A DNA stretch of 64,000 nucleotides from Butyrivibrio fibrisolvens (GTDB lineage Bacteria; Bacillota; Clostridia; Lachnospirales; Lachnospiraceae): assembly GCF_023206215.1 (NCBI RefSeq), contig NZ_CP065800.1, positions 2,666,001 to 2,730,000 on the forward strand. The letters are read 5' to 3'. The notes beneath the pieces are model-generated. The model saw only the letters and a list, made by a program, of their open reading frames with translations, was not told the DNA's origin and ran no database searches. Shown in pieces: positions 43,949 through 53,033 of this stretch (its first letter is position 1; each line of letters starts with the position of its first letter). The translations under genes were made by a program, and so were the position numbers.

Positions 43949-45367
43949 ATGGTTGTATCTTCAGAATTTAACGACACACTTGATCTATCAGACATCATGG
44001 CTATGGTAACTGAAAACGGGACCTATTCAAGCGGAGAGCAATACGATATTATTTCTAAAGTTGCATATCTTCTTGGTATGAATAAAAGAATATTTGAAAA
44101 CGATCACGAGCCGCCAAAGCTAGAAATCTTCAAGAAACTGGATATTGATAAAAGAGCTCGAATTATTAGAAATCTATGTCTGCTTAGAAATCAGCTCGAG
44201 CATAATTTCTTAAAAGTGTGCCAGGCTATCCAGCAGGAAGGAAGAAGTATCTTAGGAATGCCGGAATATATGTCGGCTGATGCTATGAAGGCTCTGTCAG
44301 ATGATGGGATAGAAATATATAATCATCTCAAGGAACCCACACCTTTTCTTACAAATATTAATCTGAATATAAAAAGCAGGATCAATAACTGTAGAGACCT
44401 GTTCCCGGAATGGATCAACTGGAATTATTTATCTGATATATTTATCATGCCGGGAGGCACCACTCCTGAAGGTCAGAAGAAAGCTGCAGCTTTTTTCTAT
44501 GAAAACATTAATTATTATCCGTACAAACAGTATATGAACTGGCCTGCGCAGGATGAGGGCAATATTCTTCTTAATGATAAGAAATTCGTAACGCTTCTGT
44601 ACCGCTGGAACAATGATGAATTCCAGAATCTGAGCTTTGTGTCTGATGTAAGCGACAGAACCAAGGCCAATATCTATACATTTATAGAAAACAGTGATAA
44701 GTGCGTATTCATAGTAGACTGCGAGAATTCAGATCCCTACAGCCTCTGTGCTGCAATACGAAATTTAGAGCCTGAAAGACTTGAGAAGATCGAGAAGATC
44801 ATACTCTTTGATGATATACATGCCGCTTCTGCCTGGGAACTTCTTAAGTCTTATATAGATATACCTGTAGAATATATAATGATAGAAAGGCTTAAAGATA
44901 ATAAATCTCTTGCCGATGTCAAGGTAACAGCCAGAACCTGTAAAGAGTTCTATACCAATAATGTAGATTCATTTGTTTTGGTATCCAGCGATTCTGATTA
45001 TTGGGGACTGATGGAAGAGCTGCCTGATGCTAAGTTTTTGGTAATGGTAGAGCATGATAAGTGCAGTTTTGCTTTGAAAGAAGCCCTTATCAAAAAAGAC
45101 ATATTCTACTGCTACATTGACAGTTTCTATGCAGGCGGAGCTGAAGATATCAAAAATGATGCTATTCAAAAAGATCTTGCAAGAACTATTAGAGAATCTC
45201 TTGACCTGAATCTTAAAGATCTTATGAATGAAGTACTTGGTAGAACCAGAATAGAAATGTCAGATGAAGAGATAACATCTTTTATCAAAAGAAAGATCAA
45301 GAACCAGCTCGAAATAGAAGTAAATGAAGACTGGGATGTTGAGCTTAAGTATAGAGTTAGAAAATGA
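43949..45367 (+). CDS. NYN/PIN-like domain protein with unknown N-terminal region
   Basis: Residues about 250-400 resemble the NYN nuclease fold: a first strand with aspartate and asparagine (VFIVDCENSDPYSL), a middle acidic stretch, and FVLVSSDSDYWGLMEEL with the conserved Ser-Asp-x-Asp. NYN proteins are metal-dependent ribonucleases. The first 230 residues are helical and unrecognised, with RNLCLLRNQLEHNFL suggesting a HEPN-like or swapped helical part. A charged C-terminal segment follows. It is a single gene; an AAAGGA-like site precedes the start. Confidence 0.65.
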   Translation: MVVSSEFNDTLDLSDIMAMVTENGTYSSGEQYDIISKVAYLLGMNKRIFENDHEPPKLEIFKKLDIDKRARIIRNLCLLRNQLEHNFLKVCQAIQQEGRSILGMPEYMSADAMKALSDDGIEIYNHLKEPTPFLTNINLNIKSRINNCRDLFPEWINWNYLSDIFIMPGGTTPEGQKKAAAFFYENINYYPYKQYMNWPAQDEGNILLNDKKFVTLLYRWNNDEFQNLSFVSDVSDRTKANIYTFIENSDKCVFIVDCENSDPYSLCAAIRNLEPERLEKIEKIILFDDIHAASAWELLKSYIDIPVEYIMIERLKDNKSLADVKVTARTCKEFYTNNVDSFVLVSSDSDYWGLMEELPDAKFLVMVEHDKCSFALKEALIKKDIFYCYIDSFYAGGAEDIKNDAIQKDLARTIRESLDLNLKDLMNEVLGRTRIEMSDEEITSFIKRKIKNQLEIEVNEDWDVELKYRVRK

Positions 45368-45490
45368 CTTGAGTTATAAGTATTGCATGAGAGAAAATAA
45401 GTAGATTATAAAATTCCAAAATTATAAAAACCAGAGATCAGAAAAACATAAAAAACATTTATTTAGTCAGACAGGAAAGCCAAAAACACT

Positions 45491-46586
45491 ATGACAGAAG
45501 TTTCAATCAAAAGAAAATCACGTACCAAACTTGATATGACCCAAGGTCCCATAATGAAGCTGGTGATACTATTTGCCCTACCTATCATTGCAAGCAATGT
45601 ACTCCAGCAGTTCTATACGATCATGGATACTCTTATCATTGGCAATTTCTGCGGAGCGACCTCAATCGCCGCGATTGGCACAAGCTCACAGCCTGTAGAA
45701 GTATTCATGTGCGTGTTTATGGGTATAGGCGGAGGCGTATCTATCCTTGTATCCATGCATACAGGAAGTAAAGATGATGAGTCTCTAAGAAAGACAGTAA
45801 AGACGTCAGTTTCATTTACCTATATAACTGCAATCCCCTTAGCTGTTCTTGGCATCATTCTCACACCTGTGATACTAAGATTTATGAATGTTCCGGAAGA
45901 TACCTGGGATCTGGCGGTTTTGTACATTAGAATCGTATTCGTAGGACTACTTGGCAATATGGGATATAACATGAATGCAGGAGTTCTGCGCGGCCTTGGT
46001 GATAGCAGCTCGACACTCCTTTTTCTGATCATATCAAGTGTTACCAATATCGTGCTGGATCTTTTGTTTGTGGCAGGCTTTGGTATGGACGTTGCAGGAG
46101 CTGCTATAGCTACGATCATAGCAATGTACCTTTCATGGTTTTCTAGTGTCATATATATTATTAGAAAATATCCTCATATCGAGTTTTCTTTTTTGCCAAA
46201 AGGAATAGATAGAGAGTCTTTAAAAAATATACTTAAGCTAGGACTTCCTCTTGGCTTTAACAATTCACTATATACAGTCGGTCATATCCTTTTGCAGACA
46301 CTTATCAATCTTCAGGGTTCTGCCTTTATGGCAGGAGCTTCGGTAGCAGGTAAGATCATGGGAGTCAGCAGCGTTGCTATATCATCATTTTCACAGGCTA
46401 TGTCTACCTTTGCAGGTCAGAATTTTGGAGCAAGAGATTATAGAAGGCTCAAAAAAGGAGGACGTATAGTCCCCCTGTATTCAGCACTTATAACTATGTT
46501 ACTAGGAATTGTTATGTATATATTTGCACCCCAGCTGGTTGGCTTTTTTACCAAAGATGGAATGGCAATAAAGTATGCACTTTTAG
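45491..46586 (+). pseudogene. MATE-family exporter, 5' part (split by IS110 element)
   Basis: The visible 365 residues contain about ten of the twelve MATE helices, starting with DMTQGPIMKLVILFALPI and including the repeat-2 start LKLGLPLGFNNSLYTVG. The frame breaks in KYALL where the element enters after TTAG (46583-46586). Joined to 48154-48431 it gives a full-length transporter of about 457 residues. The gene would have exported drugs or metabolites using a cation gradient. Confidence 0.9.
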
Positions 46587-46836
46587 TACCATAAAAGTGT
46601 AGTTGCTAGAGAGTAATTAACTCTGACATCTGCACTTATTTTTTTATAATAAGGGGAGTAATTGGTCTGACGTGGCTCTTTTTGGATCAGCGCATCCGTC
46701 ACATAAACCGTTAGCCAACCCCTTATTATAAGCATTCGCTTAAGCAGGTAGGGAGAAACACCCGTGTAACCAACTAAACTGAATGGTAATAAGTGTGGCT
46801 GGAACAATTACTATTTACAGTTGGAGGAGGTTCAGA
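46587..46836 (+). ncRNA. Probable bridge RNA region of the IS110 element
   Basis: The long left-end non-coding stretch contains a perfect 12-bp stem TATAATAAGGGG (46645-46656) with CCCCTTATTATA (46719-46730) and further small hairpins. IS110-group elements make a bridge RNA from this position, with loops that pair to target and donor DNA. RNA ends and loops are not determined here. Confidence 0.6.
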
Positions 46837-48039
46837 ATGATTAGTGTTGGAATTGATGTATCAAAAGGAAAAAGCACTGTCTGCATACTTAAGCCGTATG
46901 GAGAAATAGTGTGCAGTCCTTTTGAAATGCAACATGTTGAGAAGGGGCTAGACGGACTCGATAGTATTCTCCAGAAGTTAGATGGTGAAATACGTATAGT
47001 CATGGAAGCAACGGGCATCTATCACTTGCCAGTATTGACTTATCTTACAGAGAAAGGCTATTTCGTATCTGTAGTAAATCCTTTTGTGATGAAGTCATTC
47101 GCAAAGGATAACAACTTTAGGGGTGCAAAAACTGACAAACTTGATTCGGTCATGATTGCTAATTATGGAATTGAAAAGTGGTTTAAACTCCAAAAGTATG
47201 AAGGTGCCGAAGAGGTATATGCTGAGTTGAAGCTGCTAGGGCGCAGATATAGGTACTATATGGAACTCCATGTTAAGGCTTTACAAGAATTAACTCATAT
47301 CCTCGATTATGTCATGCCTGGAATCAAGAAAAAGTTTAATAGCTGGAACGAATCAAACAACAAGGACAAGTTAAGCGATTTTGTGGAAAAGTTCTGGCAT
47401 TATGATGTAATTACTTCCATGAGTCTTGAAAAGTTCACAGATGAGTACCTTCTCTGGGCAAAAGAAAAGAAATATCACCGGAGCAGATCCAAAGCTGAAG
47501 AAGTCTATGAATTAGCATCCGGTGGTATTCCTACACTATCTTCCAGTACCCCATCGACCAAAATGTTAGTACAGGAAGCAGTATCAGTATTAAGGGCTAT
47601 AGATAGCTCCTTGGCTACTATATTAGCACGAATGCAGGTTCTTGCTAAGTCCTTACCAGAATACTCTACAGTTAGAGAAATGGGTGGTGTTGGAGATGTG
47701 CTAGCGCCAAAACTAATTGCAGAAATAGGAGATGTAAGAAAACTTCATAGTGCAAAAGCTCTCATTGCTTGTGCCGGTATAGATCCACCGCCTTACGAGT
47801 CAGGACAATTTGTGGGCACAAATCGAAGGATGACAAAGAGAGGATCATCAACTTTACGAAAAGTAGGATATGAAGTAATGAGGGTACTTAAGAGTCATCC
47901 GGCGCCCAAAGATGCTGCTGTATATAATTATATAATCAAGAAAGAAAATGAGGGAAAGTGCAAAAAACACGCTAAAATAGCGGGATTAAATAAATTTCTA
48001 CGTATATATTATGCAAGAGTAACCGCAGTCTACAAATAA
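46837..48039 (+). CDS. IS110-family recombinase (DEDD transposase)
   Basis: The 400-residue protein has the RuvC-like DEDD domain at the start (SVGIDVSKGKSTV, VMEATGIYH, AKTDKLDS) and the C-terminal Transposase_20 domain (CAGIDPPPYESGQFVG, KRGSSTLRK with the presumed catalytic serine). GGAGGAGG at 46823-46830 sits 6 bases before ATG 46837. Both domains look complete, so the element may be mobile. Confidence 0.93.
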   Translation: MISVGIDVSKGKSTVCILKPYGEIVCSPFEMQHVEKGLDGLDSILQKLDGEIRIVMEATGIYHLPVLTYLTEKGYFVSVVNPFVMKSFAKDNNFRGAKTDKLDSVMIANYGIEKWFKLQKYEGAEEVYAELKLLGRRYRYYMELHVKALQELTHILDYVMPGIKKKFNSWNESNNKDKLSDFVEKFWHYDVITSMSLEKFTDEYLLWAKEKKYHRSRSKAEEVYELASGGIPTLSSSTPSTKMLVQEAVSVLRAIDSSLATILARMQVLAKSLPEYSTVREMGGVGDVLAPKLIAEIGDVRKLHSAKALIACAGIDPPPYESGQFVGTNRRMTKRGSSTLRKVGYEVMRVLKSHPAPKDAAVYNYIIKKENEGKCKKHAKIAGLNKFLRIYYARVTAVYK

Positions 48040-48053
48040 GTAGCAACAGCTAT

Positions 48054-48085
48054 AAAAAGGCTGGAATTATTCATCCAGCCTTTTT
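48054..48085 (+). terminator. Terminator of the IS110 recombinase gene
   Basis: A perfect 11-bp stem AAAAAGGCTGG/CCAGCCTTTTT. Confidence 0.85.
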
Positions 48086-48153
48086 GTGATACTTAAAAAT
48101 GGTGAAATTGAAAACACTTAAAAATAAGCCGTTTCGCTATTGACATTTGTTAG

Positions 48154-48431
48154 CAGGTTTATGTGTGCATATCCAGATTCCGTTCCAATGGTGCTTTTGT
48201 GTACTCAATACAATCCTTAATCTGGCCAACGGAATTGGTGCTGTAAGGTATTCTACTGTTGTCAACTTGCTGATGCTATGGGCGGTTCGAATACCCAGTG
48301 CATATCTTATCGCAACGTTTTGGGACGGACATTATGTAACAGGCGGCGTATCCATAAGCTTTGTCTTTGGTATGCTGGCAGCGCTTCTTTTCTATAGATC
48401 AAGTCATTGGGCGAGGATATGCAGAGCCTAG
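48154..48431 (+). pseudogene. MATE-family exporter, 3' part
   Basis: The last 92 residues (GLCVHIQIPFQWCFCVLNTI..., LWAVRIPSAYLIATF) are the final two to three MATE helices. They are in frame with the 5' part once the element is removed. Confidence 0.85.
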
Positions 48432-48662
48432 CATGCCGACTTGTTCATATTCAATATGATCAGATATCCACTTTGGTAGTTCCGCCAAGGAATGTGGTAA
48501 GTCAATGTACCTGCCTTCAAGAAGAGCTCCTACAGGATTAGCTACCTATAGTTATCATTATATCGTATTACAGTGTATAATAATATTAAATATGATAATA
48601 CTTTGGCTATCTGATACATATTACTTTTTGAATATATTTAATACTAATAGGAGCGCATAGCT

Positions 48663-49088
48663 ATGAAGAAAGTAAAGAGTCTTATTGCTATACTAAGCAT
48701 TTTTATGCTGATCACAGCATGTGGTAAGTCTGAGCCTCAGACCATGACATTGTCTTTTGAGTCCAACCCTACAACAGGGTATTCCTGGACAGCTACCCAG
48801 AATCCTGAATTATTCACGATCACAGATGAATATATTGAGAACGAGCATGAAGAGGGCATGACAGGAGTAGGAGGTCAGCAGGTGTTTTTGCTACTCCCAA
48901 ATGAACCGGGAACTTGTGAGATCACATTTACTTATGCAAGGTCCTGGGAGCAGACTGAAGCTGATACTACCGTATCCTATACAGTTGAGATTGACAAGAA
49001 CAAGCATATCAAAGTGTTATCCTCCAAATTGGCCGGCGGAGACGATATAAACTCAATTCCGCAGATTCCTAAGCCGGTTATAGAGTGA
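48663..49088 (+). CDS. Chagasin-family (I42) cysteine protease inhibitor lipoprotein
   Basis: A lipobox ITAC (Cys 20) follows a signal peptide. The inhibitor loops of the chagasin family are visible: NPTTGYSW, VGGQQVF and YARSWE, which wedge into the active site of papain-like proteases. The protein would protect the cell surface from cysteine proteases, its own or those of neighbours or hosts. TAGGAG upstream supports the start. The lipase-like gene follows 31 bases later. Confidence 0.85.
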   Translation: MKKVKSLIAILSIFMLITACGKSEPQTMTLSFESNPTTGYSWTATQNPELFTITDEYIENEHEEGMTGVGGQQVFLLLPNEPGTCEITFTYARSWEQTEADTTVSYTVEIDKNKHIKVLSSKLAGGDDINSIPQIPKPVIE

Positions 49089-49119
49089 TATATTAGTAAG
49101 ATGATCTATAATTTAGAAA

Positions 49120-50136
49120 ATGGAGCCGGATAAGTATATGGATACTATACATTTTTTAGGGGAAGAAGACTTCCGTAGTGCAATGGATCATGAGAATAAA
49201 ACATGGCGCGATACCTGCGTGACCAAAGGCAGCATCACAAGTTTTGATGGAACCAGACTAAACTATTATATAGCTGATCCTCAAGGCATTACAGAACAAA
49301 ATAGTGAATATTCCGATCCAACAGTCAGCATTACCATAGTTCACGGCTTGGGAGAGTTTTTTGCCAAGTATTATGAATATGCATGGTACCTTAATAAGGC
49401 AGGTTGTAAAGTGTTTTTCTTAGAGCAAAGAGGTCATGGGTATTCTGAAGGTAAGATGTCAGAACCTGATCTTGTCTATATCGATGACTATGCTACCTAT
49501 GTAGAAGACCTGAATATCTTCACAAACCAGATCGTCATACCGCAAAGTAAGTCCATGCCAAGACTTGTACTTGCTCATTCTATGGGAGGAGCTGTAACTA
49601 CGCGCTTTCTTGAAATGCATCCGGAAGTATTTCAAGCTGCAATTCTTAGTTCTCCCATGCTCAAGATGAAAGCCGGCAACATCAACAGATTTGTAGAAAC
49701 TATACTAAGAATATATGTTGCTTTATTTGGACTTAATAAAAAACTTGCTTTTAACCAAAAACGCTTCAATCCCGATCCAGTCTTTGAAATAAGCAGTGCA
49801 AGATCAAGAGCACGTTTTGACTATCAGCTAAAGTTTAGAAGAGAAGACGAGCACTATCAGACAACTGGAGTGACCTTTGGCTGGGCACTTGCAAGCATTA
49901 AAGTGCACAGAGATATCTTCAAAGATATAGACAAGATACGTATACCCATAGACCTATTTACCGCAGGACAGGATCACCTTATAGATCCCGCCGGCTATGA
50001 ACTCTTTGCCCAAAAAGTAAATACTTTAAGAATCCATCCCTATGAAAATTCCAGACATGAAATCTTCAATTCAGATGACAATGATAGAGAAAAGTATTTT
50101 TCTGAAGTTATTAAAATAATCAATGGATACAGATAA
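49120..50136 (+). CDS. Alpha/beta hydrolase, lysophospholipase/monoacylglycerol lipase type
   Basis: The lipase-like set is complete: oxyanion HGLGEF, a GHGYSEG turn, nucleophile elbow LAHSMGGAV, Asp in FTAGQDHLID and His in NSRHEIF. It is a soluble, unsecreted serine hydrolase (Hydrolase_4/Ldh type). The start could also be ATG 49138, since GGAG (49122-49125) lies inside the first codons. It may be co-transcribed with the chagasin-like gene. Likely substrates are lysophospholipids or monoglycerides, by family. Confidence 0.85.
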   Translation: MEPDKYMDTIHFLGEEDFRSAMDHENKTWRDTCVTKGSITSFDGTRLNYYIADPQGITEQNSEYSDPTVSITIVHGLGEFFAKYYEYAWYLNKAGCKVFFLEQRGHGYSEGKMSEPDLVYIDDYATYVEDLNIFTNQIVIPQSKSMPRLVLAHSMGGAVTTRFLEMHPEVFQAAILSSPMLKMKAGNINRFVETILRIYVALFGLNKKLAFNQKRFNPDPVFEISSARSRARFDYQLKFRREDEHYQTTGVTFGWALASIKVHRDIFKDIDKIRIPIDLFTAGQDHLIDPAGYELFAQKVNTLRIHPYENSRHEIFNSDDNDREKYFSEVIKIINGYR

Positions 50137-50138
50137 TT

Positions 50139-50160
50139 AAAAAAGGCGCTGCTTTTTAAT
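50139..50160. terminator. Weak bidirectional terminator
   Basis: An imperfect AAAAAGGC/GCTTTTT hairpin sits between converging genes. Confidence 0.35.
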
Positions 50161-50173
50161 GCTCTGTTTAATA

Positions 50174-52735
50174 TTAAGACTTTCCTTCTGATTCTTCGAG
50201 TTCTCTTAGGGTGATGGGGTATATGGTTTCATCTGTAAGGCCCGGATCTGTGCGCAGATGATTGTTGGTATTTATCCTTAAAGTGACACTCTTTCCATCA
50301 ACCTTGTTGATAGACTCTATGTGTTCTTTGACTTTTTTGGTAAGCTCATCAAGCTTCTCTTTAGAATCTATGTAAATGATGATAGCAAAATAGGATTCTT
50401 TAAGCCTTGATGCTGCGCCGCTTTGCTTGATGACATCGATGATCTTCTCGCCCATCTGCCTTATAACACTAGAAGCAACTTCCTTGCCATAGCTTTCTTC
50501 GATACGGCGCTGGTTGGAATTGTGAAGTATTATATAGGCATAGTTTCTGCCGCTATCATTGTACTGGATAGCATAATCCATCATTATCTCGATGAAAGCT
50601 TTGATATTCATAAGCCTTGTGATAGTATCAAGCTTTGTAGGATTTTTGAGCTTTTGAACTCTGTATATCTCTTCATCTACATCTGCAAAACTTCCTACAA
50701 GACCTATGATCTTGCCGCCCTTATATATAGGCACTTTGTTACAGATGATATTGTGTACGACTCCATTTACGATACACTGACCGGGCGCATTGTATACCCT
50801 AAGACCTTTGCCAAGGACATCAAGTTCATCACCCTGATAAGGCCCGTCATCGACGTGCCAGTGCATCTCTTCGTCAGTTTTGCCGATGATGTCGTCCAGA
50901 GATTTTATCTCATAGAAATCAAGGAAGGACTTGCTGACGCCTCTGAATCTGCGATCTTTATCCTTCCAGAACAGCTTATATGAAGAGTTCTTGATAAGGC
51001 TATACCAAAGCCTTGCATATTCCGTTGTAGTATCGTCGTCGTATAGTTCGCCATTATTAGAATCAGCAAGTACACTGCTAAGTGTAACAGCTGGATCATT
51101 ACTAAGTGAACTCGTCTCATCATCAGAAAAATCAGGATAGTACAGCTTATCAAGAGCTCTTGACATCTCACCTGTAATTGCACTTATAGTCAGCAGATAT
51201 TCTGAATCTCCGATGCCGGTAAGTGGTAATATTGCAAAATCGCGCCACAGATAAGAGCCGTCTTCCTGTTTGACTCTGATAGTCTTTTGAGCAAAAGGAT
51301 GCTCTTTAGAGAATTCCTTTTTACCTGTATACATAAAGCTCATAAATTTCTTAAAGAATTCTCTATCTTCAGGGTATACAAACTTCTCTTTGAAACTTTT
51401 AAGAGATTTGTCTAATGGAACAGAAGAGTAAGCAGACCCCTCTATATAGTTGTATCCGCCCAGAAGAGGCGAAATTATATTTTCTTTTTTGTTGATAAGA
51501 AGTACTGTTTCATGAAGATGATTGAGCTCTTTGAGCTTGTTGTTGAGCTGATCTCTTTCTGCCGTATTCTGATCGAGGGAGATATTGTTGATATTGCCTC
51601 TGAACAGATATTTGCCGGCATTATCCGCAAGATATGTTGCCTTTAGCTGGTAGTAATTACCTTTAGATGTATAAAAAAATGTCTCAGTCCCTTTACTCTT
51701 TATCGTTTTGTCAGCGAATTTCCTATATTTGGGCATAAGAGGAGAATCCGAGTTGTAGATGATTCTGTCAATCTCTTCATAGTTGTATCCATTTAAGGAT
51801 ATCTGTTTCTTATAAGCCTCGTTCATAAAAAGAGTCTTAAAGTTATAGCCATCGTATTCAATGATCTCCAAGGGCCTGTCCAGACCTACAAGAGCAAGAC
51901 ATGCAGTTTCATAGTAGCTTCGCCACTGTCTTTGCTCGAACTCGATATGCTTATCTGCAATACTTTTAAGCATTTCATCATAAGGCTGAGGCTTGCCATA
52001 GTAATAGCCTTGTAATTTGCCGCAGCCAACAGACAGGAGGAAGTCAATCTGCTCCTTGGTCTCAACACCTTCGCTCAGAGTTTTGATACCTATTTGTTTG
52101 GCGAGATTAATAGCCGATCTTAATATACTCTTGGACTTTTCGGTAACATCGGACAGGAACCTCATGTCCATTTTGACAAGATCAAAATCATAATCTTTAA
52201 GAAGATTAAGAGAAGAGTAGCCGCTTCCAAAGTCGTCCATCCAGATTTCATACCCTCTGTTTCTAAAGTCTGTGATGACTTTTTTCATCAGCTCTTCGTC
52301 CTGGGCGATCATGCTTTCAGTTATTTCAAAGTGAAGATAATCTCTGGGAATGTCGTACTTTAAGATCGTGCTTTCAACTACATCCAGCATATCGCACATG
52401 ATAAAGTCAAGTCTTGAGAAATTTATGGACACAGGAAAAGTAGGCTTGCCGATTATCATGTGTTCATGAATATCGCTGCAAACCTTATCTACCAAAAAGC
52501 AATCGAGCTTATGTATATTATTACTTGCTTCCAATGCACTTATAAACTTGTCGGGAGTCAGCAATCCATATTCCGGATCTATCCATCTGGCAAGGGATTC
52601 GGCACTGCAAAGCTGACCTGTAAGTCCTCTTATTACAGGCTGGTAATAGACCTTGATCCATCCATTTGATATGGCGTCATCAATATGGCTGACTACATGT
52701 TCATAAATAGCATTAACGTCCTTGCTTTCGCTCAT
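50174..52735 (-). CDS. EAL phosphodiesterase with PAS-like modules and degenerate GGDEF
   Basis: The EAL domain is N-terminal (about residues 10-250) and keeps the catalytic set: AESLAR, NFSR, FEITES, MDDFGSGYSSL, LVKMDM, SEGVET and LQGYYYGKP. It should cleave cyclic di-GMP. About 260-700 hold PAS-like segments, including one with FWKDKDRRFRGVSKSF. The last 140 residues are a GGDEF fold whose active motif reads RLKESYF, so it cannot be a cyclase. No membrane helix is seen. The preferred start is ATG 52735. It is divergent from an MFS transporter. Confidence 0.88.
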   Translation of the reverse strand: MSESKDVNAIYEHVVSHIDDAISNGWIKVYYQPVIRGLTGQLCSAESLARWIDPEYGLLTPDKFISALEASNNIHKLDCFLVDKVCSDIHEHMIIGKPTFPVSINFSRLDFIMCDMLDVVESTILKYDIPRDYLHFEITESMIAQDEELMKKVITDFRNRGYEIWMDDFGSGYSSLNLLKDYDFDLVKMDMRFLSDVTEKSKSILRSAINLAKQIGIKTLSEGVETKEQIDFLLSVGCGKLQGYYYGKPQPYDEMLKSIADKHIEFEQRQWRSYYETACLALVGLDRPLEIIEYDGYNFKTLFMNEAYKKQISLNGYNYEEIDRIIYNSDSPLMPKYRKFADKTIKSKGTETFFYTSKGNYYQLKATYLADNAGKYLFRGNINNISLDQNTAERDQLNNKLKELNHLHETVLLINKKENIISPLLGGYNYIEGSAYSSVPLDKSLKSFKEKFVYPEDREFFKKFMSFMYTGKKEFSKEHPFAQKTIRVKQEDGSYLWRDFAILPLTGIGDSEYLLTISAITGEMSRALDKLYYPDFSDDETSSLSNDPAVTLSSVLADSNNGELYDDDTTTEYARLWYSLIKNSSYKLFWKDKDRRFRGVSKSFLDFYEIKSLDDIIGKTDEEMHWHVDDGPYQGDELDVLGKGLRVYNAPGQCIVNGVVHNIICNKVPIYKGGKIIGLVGSFADVDEEIYRVQKLKNPTKLDTITRLMNIKAFIEIMMDYAIQYNDSGRNYAYIILHNSNQRRIEESYGKEVASSVIRQMGEKIIDVIKQSGAASRLKESYFAIIIYIDSKEKLDELTKKVKEHIESINKVDGKSVTLRINTNNHLRTDPGLTDETIYPITLRELEESEGKS

Positions 52736-52866
52736 ATCTCCATCCACATAATTTTGGTATATACGTGATGCTACAAGGTAATCTATGTTACGGAAGAATA
52801 TAGGACACTCTGAAAGCTATTTAAACTACATTTCAAGAATGTACAAACAGTCTTCGTATATGTATA

Positions 52867-52904
52867 TCGACCAAAAAGAATTAATGCATTATCTTTTTTG
52901 GTCG
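52867..52904. promoter_or_regulatory. Inverted repeat in the divergent EAL/MFS promoter region
   Basis: TCGACCAAAAA pairs with TTTTTGGTCGA across about 16 bases. It has no terminator tail and lies between two divergent starts, so an operator is plausible. Confidence 0.4.
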
Positions 52905-53033
52905 AAAATAAAAGATAATAATAGAGTTTATGTATTATGAACTGATTCAAATCTAACGATATACTATAAGAATGCATATATATATGATTCATATTGATTC
53001 GATTCATGTAGATAAGGAGTAAAGAGGTAGACT

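Larger units (their letters stand above)
46587..48153 (+). mobile_element. IS110-family element, 1567 bp, inside the MATE gene
   Basis: TTAG occurs at both junctions (46583-46586 and 48150-48153), and joining left and right flanks at it restores the MATE frame as CTT TTA GCA GGT. There are no inverted ends, as expected for IS110. About 250 non-coding bases precede the recombinase and about 110 follow. Confidence 0.9.
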
